7,092 bases of DNA from Syntrophus sp. (in: bacteria) (GCA_013824905.1 PNOO01000126.1:1-7092), one strand, 5' to 3'. Counted from the first letter of the stretch, positions 1 to 7,092 are shown. Made by a program: numbers and translations. Notes: generated by a model from the sequence alone, not told the origin.

Positions 1-1040
<1,040 letters not shown>

Positions 1041-1078
1041 AGCCTCATCCGATGATTGTGATCATTTCCCCGTCTGCC

Positions 1079-1101
1079 CCTCCTCCCGGATGGGGGAGAG
1101 G
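1079..1101. repeat. GC-rich imperfect palindrome upstream of the ATPase gene
   Basis: CCTC(C)TCCC at 1079-1087 pairs with GGGAGAGG at 1094-1101 around a 6-nt loop (GGATGG), giving an 8-bp stem with one bulged C. It looks like the short pyrimidine/purine palindromes scattered between genes in many bacterial genomes, so it may be a copy of a dispersed intergenic repeat. Only one copy is visible here, so this is a guess. It sits about 40 nt before the weak ATPase start. Confidence 0.4.
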
Positions 1102-1143
1102 CGGATTGCATGAAGAGCACAAGGGTTTCTTGAAAAACGGGGG

Positions 1144-1175
1144 GAAACTCCCCGAAGCGGATATCGGGGAGTTTC
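1144..1175 (-). terminator. Perfect 12-bp inverted repeat after the binding-protein stop (attenuator or mRNA 3'-end hairpin)
   Basis: The left arm GAAACTCCCCGA (1144-1155) and right arm TCGGGGAGTTTC (1164-1175) are exact reverse complements around an 8-nt loop. In the minus-strand transcript the hairpin forms about 23 nt after the TAG of the binding-protein gene. It is followed by CCCCCCG and then five Us (1137-1133). The displaced U-run makes it a poor classical terminator. A partial terminator or an RNase-blocking hairpin that lets the binding protein outnumber the ATPase is plausible, as in other importer operons. That role is inference; the repeat itself is directly visible. Confidence 0.6.
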
Positions 1176-1198
1176 TCGGAACCGTTGGTCACGAGATG

Positions 1199-2338
1199 CT
1201 ATTTTTTGATGAGTTCCTTGTGCTTCTCGGCGATCTCCTTCCGGAAGTAGGCGTTGACCTCCTCGTTCCGCTTTTTCTCGCCGGCGATCTTGGGGTCGTA
1301 GATGTTTCCGACCTGGATGTCATAGAAGGAACGGATGCCCGCCGTAAACTGGACCGCCTTCTCCGCGGCGGAGCCGGGCGCTCCCTGAACCTTGTATTTG
1401 GAGGTGATGGGGTAGAGGCCGCGCTCCATTAAGATCCTCTGCCCTTCCTCGGTCAGGATGAACTCGATAAAGGCGTGGGCCGCCTTGGGATGGGGGGCGC
1501 CCTTGAGCACCGCCATCGGTTCGGGGGTCACGTAGGCGTTTTTGGGGTAGACAAACATCACATCGTAGCCGCCGAGAACCTCGGCGAAGGCCATATAACT
1601 GGGAACCGCCACACCGACGGCGAACTCACCCTTGGCCACCACGCTCGGCACGTCGCGGGAGCGGGCCGTGAAGATTCCCGTGTTGGCCGCCAGTTTGGTC
1701 AGCCATTCCCAGCCCTTTTCCCACCCATGCATGGCCAGGATCACCTCGTAGCTCGCATGGCTCGAGCTCGACCGGTCCGGCGTGCACTGGGCAATATGAC
1801 CTTTCAGTTTGGGATTGAGCAGATCGTCCCAGTCCTTGATCTGGACGCCCAGGCGCTTGAGCAGCGTCGGATTATAAATCAGACCGTAAGGTTCCAGTGT
1901 AGTCCCGACCCAGAAACCTTTGGAATCCTTCAAGGGAAGCGCTACGGGCTTGCCGATGGCGGCTGGGATCTCGTCCCACATCGCCTTGGGGACGGCAATC
2001 TTATCCAGGAGACCCTGATCGGCCAGCAAGTCGAACAGCGTCCCCTCGCCGCCCCAGAAGACGTCCGCTTGCGGTTTTCCCTTCCACTCGACGATCTGAC
2101 CGTAGGCGACCGGCGTTCCCTGCGGCATGGCGCTGGTCTTCAGGTCCACATTATACTTCTTCTTCACGAAGGCCGCGAAGGCCTTCAGGGCCGGATCATG
2201 GACATCCTTGGAAACAGGGGTAATGAGATAAAACTCATTCTCGATCGCCTGGGCGAAACTGATCCCCGTCAGACTGAAGAAACCGATGACTGCCAAGGCA
2301 AAGACCATGTAAATGTACCGTTTGCTGCGTTTCATCAT
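1199..2338 (-). CDS. Periplasmic ABC substrate-binding protein, ferric iron/organophosphate type (AfuA/FbpA-like, COG1840-type)
   Basis: 379-residue secreted solute-binding protein that would deliver its ligand to the importer energised by the downstream ATPase. The N-terminus is a classic signal peptide: basic MMKRSKR, a hydrophobic core at about residues 10-28, and an AQA-type cleavage site near residue 31. The mature part carries features I associate with the AfuA/FbpA group: QADVFWGGEGTLFDLL around 90-105, YGLIYNP at 151-157, WDDLLNPKLKG at 170-180, PDRSSSSHASYE around 187-198, and a C-terminal HAFIEFILTEEGQ segment near 288-300. Characterised members bind Fe3+, hexose phosphates, phosphoglycerate or aminoethylphosphonate, so the ligand is uncertain; the Ser-rich PDRSSSS loop is a likely anion or ligand contact (inference). 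Two adjacent ATG codons compete for initiation. The strong AGGAGG (2347-2342) lies 3 nt from the first and 6 nt from the second, so translation may really begin at 2335. The stop is TAG. A hairpin follows the stop by about 23 nt. Confidence 0.9.
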   Translation of the reverse strand: MMKRSKRYIYMVFALAVIGFFSLTGISFAQAIENEFYLITPVSKDVHDPALKAFAAFVKKKYNVDLKTSAMPQGTPVAYGQIVEWKGKPQADVFWGGEGTLFDLLADQGLLDKIAVPKAMWDEIPAAIGKPVALPLKDSKGFWVGTTLEPYGLIYNPTLLKRLGVQIKDWDDLLNPKLKGHIAQCTPDRSSSSHASYEVILAMHGWEKGWEWLTKLAANTGIFTARSRDVPSVVAKGEFAVGVAVPSYMAFAEVLGGYDVMFVYPKNAYVTPEPMAVLKGAPHPKAAHAFIEFILTEEGQRILMERGLYPITSKYKVQGAPGSAAEKAVQFTAGIRSFYDIQVGNIYDPKIAGEKKRNEEVNAYFRKEIAEKHKELIKK

Positions 2339-2340
2339 CT

Positions 2341-2349
2341 ACCTCCTTT
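2341..2349 (-). promoter_or_regulatory. Strong ribosome binding site that favours the second ATG of the binding-protein gene
   Basis: The minus strand reads AAAGGAGGT, an extended Shine-Dalgarno match. Its AGGAGG core ends 3 nt before the ATG at 2338 and 6 nt before the ATG at 2335. The latter spacing is the more usual one, so the true protein may lack the first Met. Confidence 0.7.
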
Positions 2350-2407
2350 CGCTCGTGCACGAAATACTTCTGTCTGTATGACGTAACAACCCTTTTCCTG
2401 CTTATCC

Positions 2408-2432
2408 GTGCCGCCGCTCTCATAGGCGGCGC
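2408..2432. other. Stem-loop in the 5' leader of the binding-protein gene; terminator-like on the plus strand
   Basis: GTGCCGCC (2408-2415) pairs with GGCGGCGC (2425-2432): eight pairs, one of them G-U on the plus strand, around a 9-nt loop. On the plus strand it is followed directly by TTTT (2433-2436), as in an intrinsic terminator, and could stop readthrough toward the barrel gene. On the minus strand it lies about 70-95 nt before the binding-protein start, inside the probable leader. I do not recognise a known riboswitch core around it. Confidence 0.5.
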
Positions 2433-2459
2433 TTTTCGTTCCCTCCGTGAACCTTTTTC

Positions 2460-2488
2460 TTGACTATTGTTTTTTTCTTTTTTACCCT
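2460..2488 (+). promoter_or_regulatory. Candidate sigma-70-type promoter for the FadL-like gene
   Basis: TTGACT at 2460-2465 is one mismatch from the -35 consensus. A 17-bp T-rich spacer leads to TACCCT at 2483-2488, which keeps the T, A and final T of TATAAT. Transcription would begin near 2495, about 45 nt before the ATG at 2542. The -10 is weak, so an activator or an alternative start is possible. Confidence 0.4.
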
Positions 2489-2513
2489 AATCCAAAAAGG
2501 AAAATATTGTCAA
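2484..2513 (-). promoter_or_regulatory. Candidate sigma-70-type promoter for the ABC transporter genes
   Basis: Read on the minus strand, TTGACA (2513-2508) is a perfect -35 hexamer. An 18-bp spacer leads to TAGGGT (2489-2484), a weak -10 with three consensus matches. It shares its -10 bases with the opposing plus-strand promoter. The transcript would carry a leader of roughly 140 nt before the binding-protein start. Confidence 0.38.
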
Positions 2514-2541
2514 GCTAAACCGGTCAAAAGGAGAAGACACC

Positions 2542-3822
2542 ATGACGATCCTGAAGCGACACCTGACGGCGGCCTGCCTGATCCTGGCCTGTCTGTTGAA
2601 CGCCGCAACGGCCCGGTCCGACGAGTTCCACTACAACAACATGATCATCGGCGAACGGGCTTCGGGCATGGGCGGGGCCTTCACCGCGCTGGCCAACGAC
2701 GCGTCCGGCATGTACTATAACCCCGCCGGAATCGTCCACGCCCAGGCGAAGAGCCTGTCCGCCAGCGTAAATGCCTATTACAGCCTGTCCAAAGAATACC
2801 GCGGCGTTATCGCCGGTTCCGATCTCAAGAGGAACTATTCCGCCATTGTCCCCAATTTCTTCGGTGTACAGCAGCCGGTCGGACCCGTCTCCCTCGGTTT
2901 TTCCTATTCCGTGCCGGAGCACGCCTTTGAAAACATGGATGAGACTTTCATCGACCTGCCCACAACCCAGGAGGCGCAGCAACGCTTTGGCAATCCGAAC
3001 CTCCGGATTGCCCGCTATGTCCTGAATCTGAACACAGAGGACAGCATCAACGAATTCGGTCCTTCCGTCGCGATCAAAGTCTCGGAGACCCTGTCTTTGG
3101 GGCTGACTCTGTATGTGCACAAGAGGGACTATCTGTTCATTCAAAACGAACTGCTCCGGCTCAGCAACGGACGGGACCAATGGTCCAACTACTACATTAA
3201 GATCCGTGAATGGGGAACACGACCCATCCTCGGGCTTCTCTGGAAACCGTCCGAACGATTCTCCTTCGGCGCGGCCCTGTCCCGGACCTTCGTGGTCGAT
3301 TCCGATGTCGCTTACCAGGAAACCTACCACTCGACCCTGGACAACCCACCCGTCCTGAATAATCAGCGCATCACCTCCACCGACAAGCGGATGTACCCCT
3401 GGCAGTGCCGCCTCGGGGTTGCCTACCGGATCAACCCCTCCTGGCTCGTCTCGGGAGACGCGGCCCTGTATCCGGGATTCAGTTACGACATGGTCGGGAC
3501 ACGGGTGGAGCGGGAATCCGTTGTCAACATCGCCCTCGGAACGGAGTATTCGCCCTGGAAGGACTGGATCTTCCGGGGAGGGGTCTTCACAAATCGATCC
3601 AACTCACCGGATATCACCGCAGACACGAAATCCGGCGCTGAAAAGATCGACATGTACGGCATTACCGGGTCGATCACCTTCCGGATTATGCAGAGCTCCA
3701 TCACCGTCGGCGGGAATTACGGGCAGGGATCGGGAACGGCGCACATTACCTCCGACCAGATCGCCCAGGATGTTTCGGCCCGGACCTGGAACGTCTTTAT
3801 CGCCTCCACGTATCTTTACTGA
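2542..3822 (+). CDS. FadL/OmpP1/TodX-like outer-membrane beta-barrel transport protein
   Basis: 426-residue predicted outer-membrane protein. Members of this family form a beta-barrel with an N-terminal hatch and let hydrophobic molecules such as long-chain fatty acids or aromatics cross the outer membrane. A signal peptide is visible (MTILKR, a hydrophobic core to about residue 20, cleavage near ATA at 22-24). Next comes the family's N-terminal hallmark, GERASGMGGAFTALANDASG at 37-56, running into MYYNPAG with the conserved NPA motif at 60-62. The rest has alternating polar and aromatic strands typical of a barrel, for example ERFSFGAALSRTF and WLVSGDAALYPGF, and the chain ends in an aromatic residue (STYLY), as expected for BAM-recognised barrels. 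Its length fits FadL (about 420-450). The start is set by AAAAGGAG at 2526-2533, 8 nt before the ATG. The gene is divergent from the binding-protein gene and its TGA overlaps the end of glpC. Substrate unknown. A paralogous barrel family (PorV/OmpP1-like) is the main alternative. Confidence 0.8.
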   Translation: MTILKRHLTAACLILACLLNAATARSDEFHYNNMIIGERASGMGGAFTALANDASGMYYNPAGIVHAQAKSLSASVNAYYSLSKEYRGVIAGSDLKRNYSAIVPNFFGVQQPVGPVSLGFSYSVPEHAFENMDETFIDLPTTQEAQQRFGNPNLRIARYVLNLNTEDSINEFGPSVAIKVSETLSLGLTLYVHKRDYLFIQNELLRLSNGRDQWSNYYIKIREWGTRPILGLLWKPSERFSFGAALSRTFVVDSDVAYQETYHSTLDNPPVLNNQRITSTDKRMYPWQCRLGVAYRINPSWLVSGDAALYPGFSYDMVGTRVERESVVNIALGTEYSPWKDWIFRGGVFTNRSNSPDITADTKSGAEKIDMYGITGSITFRIMQSSITVGGNYGQGSGTAHITSDQIAQDVSARTWNVFIASTYLY

Positions 3823-5078
3823 CGTCTGACGAGGGGTCGTTCACCCTTGTCGTGAGTATCGATGGAAAAGCGGAGGAGCTGGACGGGATGCAGGACTTTA
3901 CGCCTTGTCAACTGGCGGATCTGCATACGACACCCTTCGCAGTCGGTGAGGATGACCTCGGGATCGATCCGTGCAACCTCCTTTGCCAGGTCCCTCCCGA
4001 TCTCCTCGGTGATCGCGTACTTCTCCTTCTTGAAGCCATAGAGCCCCCCCAGGCCGCAGCACTCCGCCTCGATCAGGCGGATATCTAGTCCGGGTACGCA
4101 GCGGAGCAGCTCCAGGGCAGGAAGGCCTATGTTCAGCGACTTCATGTGGCAGGGGGCGAAATAGGCGGCCCTCATCGGCAGAGGTCGGAACTGCACCGCC
4201 TGTTTCCCCTCCTCACGGAGGCGAAGGAGAAGCTCGCAGATATCGAAGAGGCGCTTCGCCAGTTCTTCAGCGCCCGGGAGGTTGAGGAGCGGGCCGTATT
4301 CGTGGCGGAGCATCAGGCCGCAGCTCGTCGATGAAAAGACGATATCAGTCCCCTCCCGCACTGTCGGCAGAAGTAAAGAGAGGTTCCGGAGCCCCATCTC
4401 CCGGGCGCCCCTGAGGTCGCCGACTCCGAGGCGGGGGATGCCACAGCAGCGCTGGGGAGGAATGATGACCGAAAAGCCGTGCGCCTCCAGGAGCGCCACG
4501 GAGGCCTTTCCCACATCAACCTCGTTGGTATTCGTGAAACAGCCGTGGAAGTAGGCGATCCGCGGACGACCGGCGGCTTCGCTTGCCGCGGGACGGGTAC
4601 TGAACCACTCGCGAAAAGTAGGGGTTTCGTATTCGGGAAGTGCCCGTCGCCGGTCGATTTCGAGCACCTTATCGAGGAGCCACCGGATGGTGCGGTTCTT
4701 CATCAGGGGGTTCACGATCCTGGAAAAACGGGAGGCCCACTCGCCAAAGAGGTCGCTCCGGACAAGGAGCCAATCCCGGAAGGTCCTTCCCCGCTCGTCC
4801 AGATACTTCGCCTTTGCCATCAGATTCAGCTCGGAAATCGGGACCCCGGTGGGACAGACGGTGTCGCAGAGGCGGCAGGCGGTGCAGAGTTCGATCCAGT
4901 CGTCGACGGATGCCTCAGACGCCGATCGGAATCTCTGCGCCCCGGGACCCGCCTGCTTCGGCCCCGGAAAGCGGGGAGTGACGCGGGATACCGGGCAGAC
5001 GGCCATGCAGGTCGCGCAGCGGACACAGACGTCGGGGAGGTTCCGGGGGGGAGTCGGGATTTCATCGGTATGGGTCAT
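3816..5078 (-). CDS. glpC: Anaerobic glycerol-3-phosphate dehydrogenase subunit C (Fe-S, membrane-anchoring electron-transfer subunit)
   Basis: 420-residue Fe-S subunit that takes electrons from the GlpAB flavoprotein dimer and passes them to the quinone pool or another membrane acceptor at the cytoplasmic membrane. Two 4Fe-4S ferredoxin-type motifs are present: C18-C21-C24-C28-Pro and C65-C68-C71-C75-Pro. Between them is CPVSRVTPRFPGPKQAGP, which closely matches my recollection of E. coli GlpC. Two CCG cysteine-rich modules follow: HGC180, C211-C212-G and C253; then APC310-H, C340-C341-G and C380-EG-C383. The first module lacks the last cysteine, as I recall for the E. coli protein too. The length is slightly above E. 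coli GlpC (about 396). The ATG overlaps the glpB stop (ATGA), and an AGGAGGT at 5095-5089 sits inside the 3' end of glpB, about 10 nt upstream. There is no transmembrane helix; members of this family associate peripherally with the membrane. It is the last gene of the operon as far as visible. Confidence 0.95.
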   Translation of the reverse strand: MTHTDEIPTPPRNLPDVCVRCATCMAVCPVSRVTPRFPGPKQAGPGAQRFRSASEASVDDWIELCTACRLCDTVCPTGVPISELNLMAKAKYLDERGRTFRDWLLVRSDLFGEWASRFSRIVNPLMKNRTIRWLLDKVLEIDRRRALPEYETPTFREWFSTRPAASEAAGRPRIAYFHGCFTNTNEVDVGKASVALLEAHGFSVIIPPQRCCGIPRLGVGDLRGAREMGLRNLSLLLPTVREGTDIVFSSTSCGLMLRHEYGPLLNLPGAEELAKRLFDICELLLRLREEGKQAVQFRPLPMRAAYFAPCHMKSLNIGLPALELLRCVPGLDIRLIEAECCGLGGLYGFKKEKYAITEEIGRDLAKEVARIDPEVILTDCEGCRMQIRQLTRRKVLHPVQLLRFSIDTHDKGERPLVRRQ

Positions 5079-6301
5079 GATGCAAGCGACCTCCTGGCTG
5101 CCAGATCGCCTGTGGCGATGTCGATCCCTTCGCGTGAATGTTCCTCTATTGCCTGGTGGTGGGCGAGGATCGAGCCCGCTGCCCGGACGTTCTTTAGTAT
5201 GACCTCTCCCTCTGCATCGACCGGCCGAAGATACTCATCGGTGACGATTCCCGCGCGGTGGATCGGATGCGCCTCCGGCTGGAAGAACCGCTCCCGGAAC
5301 CATAGCCCGCGCGACTCCGGCTGAAATATGGGGAGGTGGAAGAGGGGTTCGGCGATCCTCTCCATGTCGGCCCAGAGCCCCCCGCCGAGGAAGCGGCCGG
5401 TCGCCAGGACATAGCTCTCCGCGCGGTAGACCGTTGAAAGCGGCGGATTATGGACGGTGATCCCTGCGCAACGGCCGTCTTTCAGTTCGGCGGCGGTGAC
5501 TGGATTTCCCATGAGAAATGTCGCACCTTTCGCAATCAGAATCTCCCGATATCGATGGAATATCCGCAGCCCGGGGATCGAGGGGGGGAGCATCGGGATT
5601 TCGAAGACCCTGGCGCCGGTGACCGTCTCCAGGGTCTTCAGGACGTCCGCGGGGGCTCTGAAACCGAGGATTGCGGGAAGGCCGATCCGCTTCTCCCCGG
5701 CCATCTGGTGCCGGATCGCCTCGCCGAGTCTCTCTCTGAAGGGCTCCTCATCCATCAGCCGGGCAAGGGCTATCGCGGTAAGACCCTCCAGGCCGTAGCG
5801 GGGGAGGGAGAGATTCACACCGCGGCATTGCAAATGGAGAGAAACCGTATCGCTCTGAAAGTCCTTGAAACCCTTCAGACCGACAATCAGCGTATCCGCC
5901 TCAGATATCCCTGCGCCGGCGGTCATGGTGACGGGAAGGAGATAAGTCGGACGAAGCGTCCCCGCACCGGTAGGGACGAGGCTGTTTCCGGAGCCGACCG
6001 TGTCGAAGGTGTAAGGCGGCGGGAAAAGCCCCCGGAAGGCGCTGAGCGACTCTGCGATCCCCGCCCATCCCGTTCTGGCGTAGGGATGATGGGGATTTGT
6101 CGCTATCCAGCGCGTGATGCCCTCCTCCATGTCCGTTTCCGGCGGGATGCAGCCGAGGACGTCGATCGTGTTGCCGAAAAGGGTGACCGATCCCATTCCC
6201 CGCCCGATGATCAGGACCTTCGCCCCCATCTCGATCGCCGTTCTGGCTGCGGTGAGCCCCGCGAGGCCCGTTCCGATGACGATCAGATCCCAGCGCTTCA
6301 C
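5075..6301 (-). CDS. glpB: Anaerobic glycerol-3-phosphate dehydrogenase subunit B (flavoprotein)
   Basis: 408-residue flavoprotein subunit that forms the catalytic dimer with GlpA for oxidation of sn-glycerol-3-phosphate to dihydroxyacetone phosphate; the E. coli counterpart (about 419 residues) binds FMN. The N-terminus MKRWDLIVIGTGLAGLTAAR is a Rossmann dinucleotide fold with GTGLAG at 10-15. Further on is the GlpB-typical FGNTIDVLG stretch, and near the C-terminus SYVLATGRFLGGG and a closing segment with VRAAGSILA and ATGDLAAR, resembling the flavin-binding end of GlpB. Translation starts with GTG at 6301. This is supported by a very good GGAGGTGA ribosome site at 6312-6305, spaced 6 nt from its GGAGG core and located within the glpA 3' end. 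The GTG overlaps the glpA stop (GTGA), and the gene's own TGA overlaps the glpC start (ATGA). These overlaps imply translational coupling and matched subunit output. Confidence 0.93.
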   Translation of the reverse strand: MKRWDLIVIGTGLAGLTAARTAIEMGAKVLIIGRGMGSVTLFGNTIDVLGCIPPETDMEEGITRWIATNPHHPYARTGWAGIAESLSAFRGLFPPPYTFDTVGSGNSLVPTGAGTLRPTYLLPVTMTAGAGISEADTLIVGLKGFKDFQSDTVSLHLQCRGVNLSLPRYGLEGLTAIALARLMDEEPFRERLGEAIRHQMAGEKRIGLPAILGFRAPADVLKTLETVTGARVFEIPMLPPSIPGLRIFHRYREILIAKGATFLMGNPVTAAELKDGRCAGITVHNPPLSTVYRAESYVLATGRFLGGGLWADMERIAEPLFHLPIFQPESRGLWFRERFFQPEAHPIHRAGIVTDEYLRPVDAEGEVILKNVRAAGSILAHHQAIEEHSREGIDIATGDLAARRSLAS

Positions 6302-7092
6302 GGCTCACCTCCGTTCGGCGGATTCGTCTCTTCCGGGGCAAGATTGAACAACCCTTTGTAGATGGATTCGATCAGTTCCTCTTCCTTCATGGAGGTTCCC
6401 CAGAGGACGGGGCGGATCCCTTTCCATCTCTCCTCGAGAAAGTCCTTCAGGGCGCGGTTGGAACCGCCGAGCCCGGTTTCTTTCTTCATTTCGTTCAGAA
6501 CGCCGAGGAGGCGGTAAACGCAAAAGCCACCCTGACAGGTCCCCTTGGCCAGACGGGTGCGGTGGAGGATATCCTGGAGCTCTCGTACCTTTCCCTCGCG
6601 GAGGATCGCATCCACCGCTTCCCGGGGGACGAGCTCACAGTCGCAGAGAAGTTCGCCCCGGGCGGCGGGGATCTGATGCCGCAGCCGGAGGAGACGGTCC
6701 TTCAGAGTATGGCCTCGGCCGGCGCCGGGGAGGGGCTGGGCATGGGTGATACAGGGCACATGGAGCCCCAGCCGCGCGCAGATGAAGTCGGCCGTCCTCT
6801 CCGCCATGAGGCGGTAGGTCATGAGTTTTCCGCCGGTAATGGTGATCAGCCCCGTCAGGCCGTCGCAGCGTCCGTGGTCGATCAGGGCAAAACCACGGCT
6901 GATCTCCCGATCGTCGCGGACACCCGCCGCCTGGACGAGGGGGCGGACGCCGGCATAGGCGCGAGTGAACCGTTCCCCCTTGATGGCGGGGATCATCTTC
7001 GAGAGTTCCCCGACCAGGAACGAGACCTCCTCCGGAGTGACCTCGAAATGCTCCAGATCCTCTACGCGCAGGGAGGTGGTTCCGAGGATGGA
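6298..7092 (-). CDS. glpA: Anaerobic glycerol-3-phosphate dehydrogenase subunit A, C-terminal half (5' end beyond window)
   Basis: The last 264 residues of the FAD-dependent catalytic subunit are visible; E. coli GlpA is about 542 residues, so the N-terminal FAD-binding half lies off the right edge. The frame is open to position 7092. Visible landmarks are ILGTTSLRVED at residues 2-12, RAYAGVRPL at 44-52, and TGGKLMTYRLMAERT at 86-100, the conserved flavin/substrate segment shared by GlpA and GlpD. A C-terminal BFD-like [2Fe-2S] domain follows, with Cys150 and Cys152 (CDC) and Cys186 and Cys191 (GTCQGGFC). The BFD-like domain separates GlpA from aerobic GlpD. The stop at 6300-6298 overlaps the GTG start of glpB. 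The sequence appears intact where seen, with no frameshift. The promoter and any GlpR or anaerobic regulator sites would lie upstream, outside the window. Confidence 0.94.
   Translation of the reverse strand, partial: SILGTTSLRVEDLEHFEVTPEEVSFLVGELSKMIPAIKGERFTRAYAGVRPLVQAAGVRDDREISRGFALIDHGRCDGLTGLITITGGKLMTYRLMAERTADFICARLGLHVPCITHAQPLPGAGRGHTLKDRLLRLRHQIPAARGELLCDCELVPREAVDAILREGKVRELQDILHRTRLAKGTCQGGFCVYRLLGVLNEMKKETGLGGSNRALKDFLEERWKGIRPVLWGTSMKEEELIESIYKGLFNLAPEETNPPNGGEP
6305..6312 (-). promoter_or_regulatory. Ribosome binding site for the GTG start of glpB
   Basis: The minus strand reads GGAGGTGA within the last codons of glpA, with 6 nt between GGAGG and the GTG at 6301. It supports the unusual GTG start, which gives the expected N-terminal Rossmann motif at the correct distance. 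Confidence 0.75.

Larger units (their letters stand above)
2459..2514. repeat. Large imperfect inverted repeat spanning the divergent promoters
   Basis: CTTGAC at 2459-2464 is mirrored by GTCAAG at 2509-2514. Between them a T-rich tract (2470-2483) faces an A-rich tract (2494-2504) around CCCTAATCC, so about 20 of the positions in each arm can pair with small gaps. The arms hold both -35 hexamers. It may be an operator or simply the by-product of two similar promoters facing each other. Confidence 0.45.

Noticed and set aside
1052..1065. Short palindrome ATGAT-TGTG-ATCAT just upstream of the ATPase start
   Set aside because: Only 5-bp arms; it does not fit a CRP site (no TCACA half) or another regulator I can name, and such short matches are common by chance.
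1475..2386. 303-codon plus-strand open frame
   Set aside because: It is antisense to the binding-protein gene, which has a signal peptide, a ribosome site and family motifs; the plus translation is His/Gly/Arg-rich and unstructured in look.
2335..2450. TPP, cobalamin or mini-ykkC riboswitch in the binding-protein leader
   Set aside because: The core sequences I know for these classes are not present; only a single GC stem-loop is clear.
2524..3330. 268-codon minus-strand open frame
   Set aside because: It is antisense to the FadL-like gene, whose signal peptide, NPA motif and ribosome site are convincing.
3829..3853. Possible hairpin after the FadL-like stop (ACGA..GGGGT / ACCCTTGTCGT)
   Set aside because: The stem has only four clean pairs plus wobble and bulges, has no following T-run, and lies inside the glpC coding sequence.
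4300..4330. Missing second cysteine in the first CCG module of GlpC (around Cys253)
   Set aside because: As I recall, E. coli GlpC has the same single cysteine there, so it is a family feature and not a defect.
4479..6361. Long plus-strand open frames (4479-5324 and 5450-6361)
   Set aside because: They are shadows of glpC and glpB, whose minus-strand frames match known proteins end to end.

Overview
The window looks like a chromosomal stretch from a Gram-negative, probably anaerobic bacterium. It encodes a predicted outer-membrane beta-barrel protein, an exported periplasmic binding protein and an anaerobic glycerol-3-phosphate dehydrogenase. Base composition is moderately GC-rich, and strong AGGAGG-type ribosome binding sites are common. 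The gene mix would suit Desulfobacterota/Syntrophales-like bacteria, but this placement is an impression from gene content and style and has low confidence. There are no rRNA or tRNA genes, mobile elements or CRISPR arrays that I can see.

Layout, left to right. Positions 1-2338 (minus strand) hold an ABC importer module of the ferric-iron/organophosphate type (AfuA/FbpA + AfuC/FbpC). The binding-protein gene comes first (2338-1199), followed by the ATPase gene, which runs off the left edge (1040-1). The 158-bp gap between them carries a perfect 12-bp inverted repeat just after the binding-protein stop and a second GC-rich imperfect hairpin. Positions 2339-2541 are a divergent control region. 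It contains a leader hairpin and a large A/T-rich inverted repeat whose two arms each supply a -35-like hexamer (TTGACT and TTGACA). These read toward each other over a shared -10 region, so the two promoters may exclude each other. Positions 2542-3822 (plus strand) encode a FadL/OmpP1/TodX-like outer-membrane protein.

From 3816 to the right edge the minus strand carries a tightly packed glpA-glpB-glpC operon. The visible part is the last 264 residues of GlpA, all of GlpB and all of GlpC, joined by 4-base GTGA and ATGA stop/start overlaps. The three subunits would oxidise sn-glycerol-3-phosphate to dihydroxyacetone phosphate and pass electrons through Fe-S centres in GlpC to the quinone pool or another membrane acceptor. 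The glpC stop overlaps the stop of the outer-membrane protein gene by 7 bp, tail to tail.

The coding content belongs to known families. I did not find a convincing undescribed system. The points most worth a second look are the symmetric divergent promoter region, the hairpins in and after the binding-protein transcript, the unknown substrate of the ABC importer, and the overlapping convergent 3' ends.
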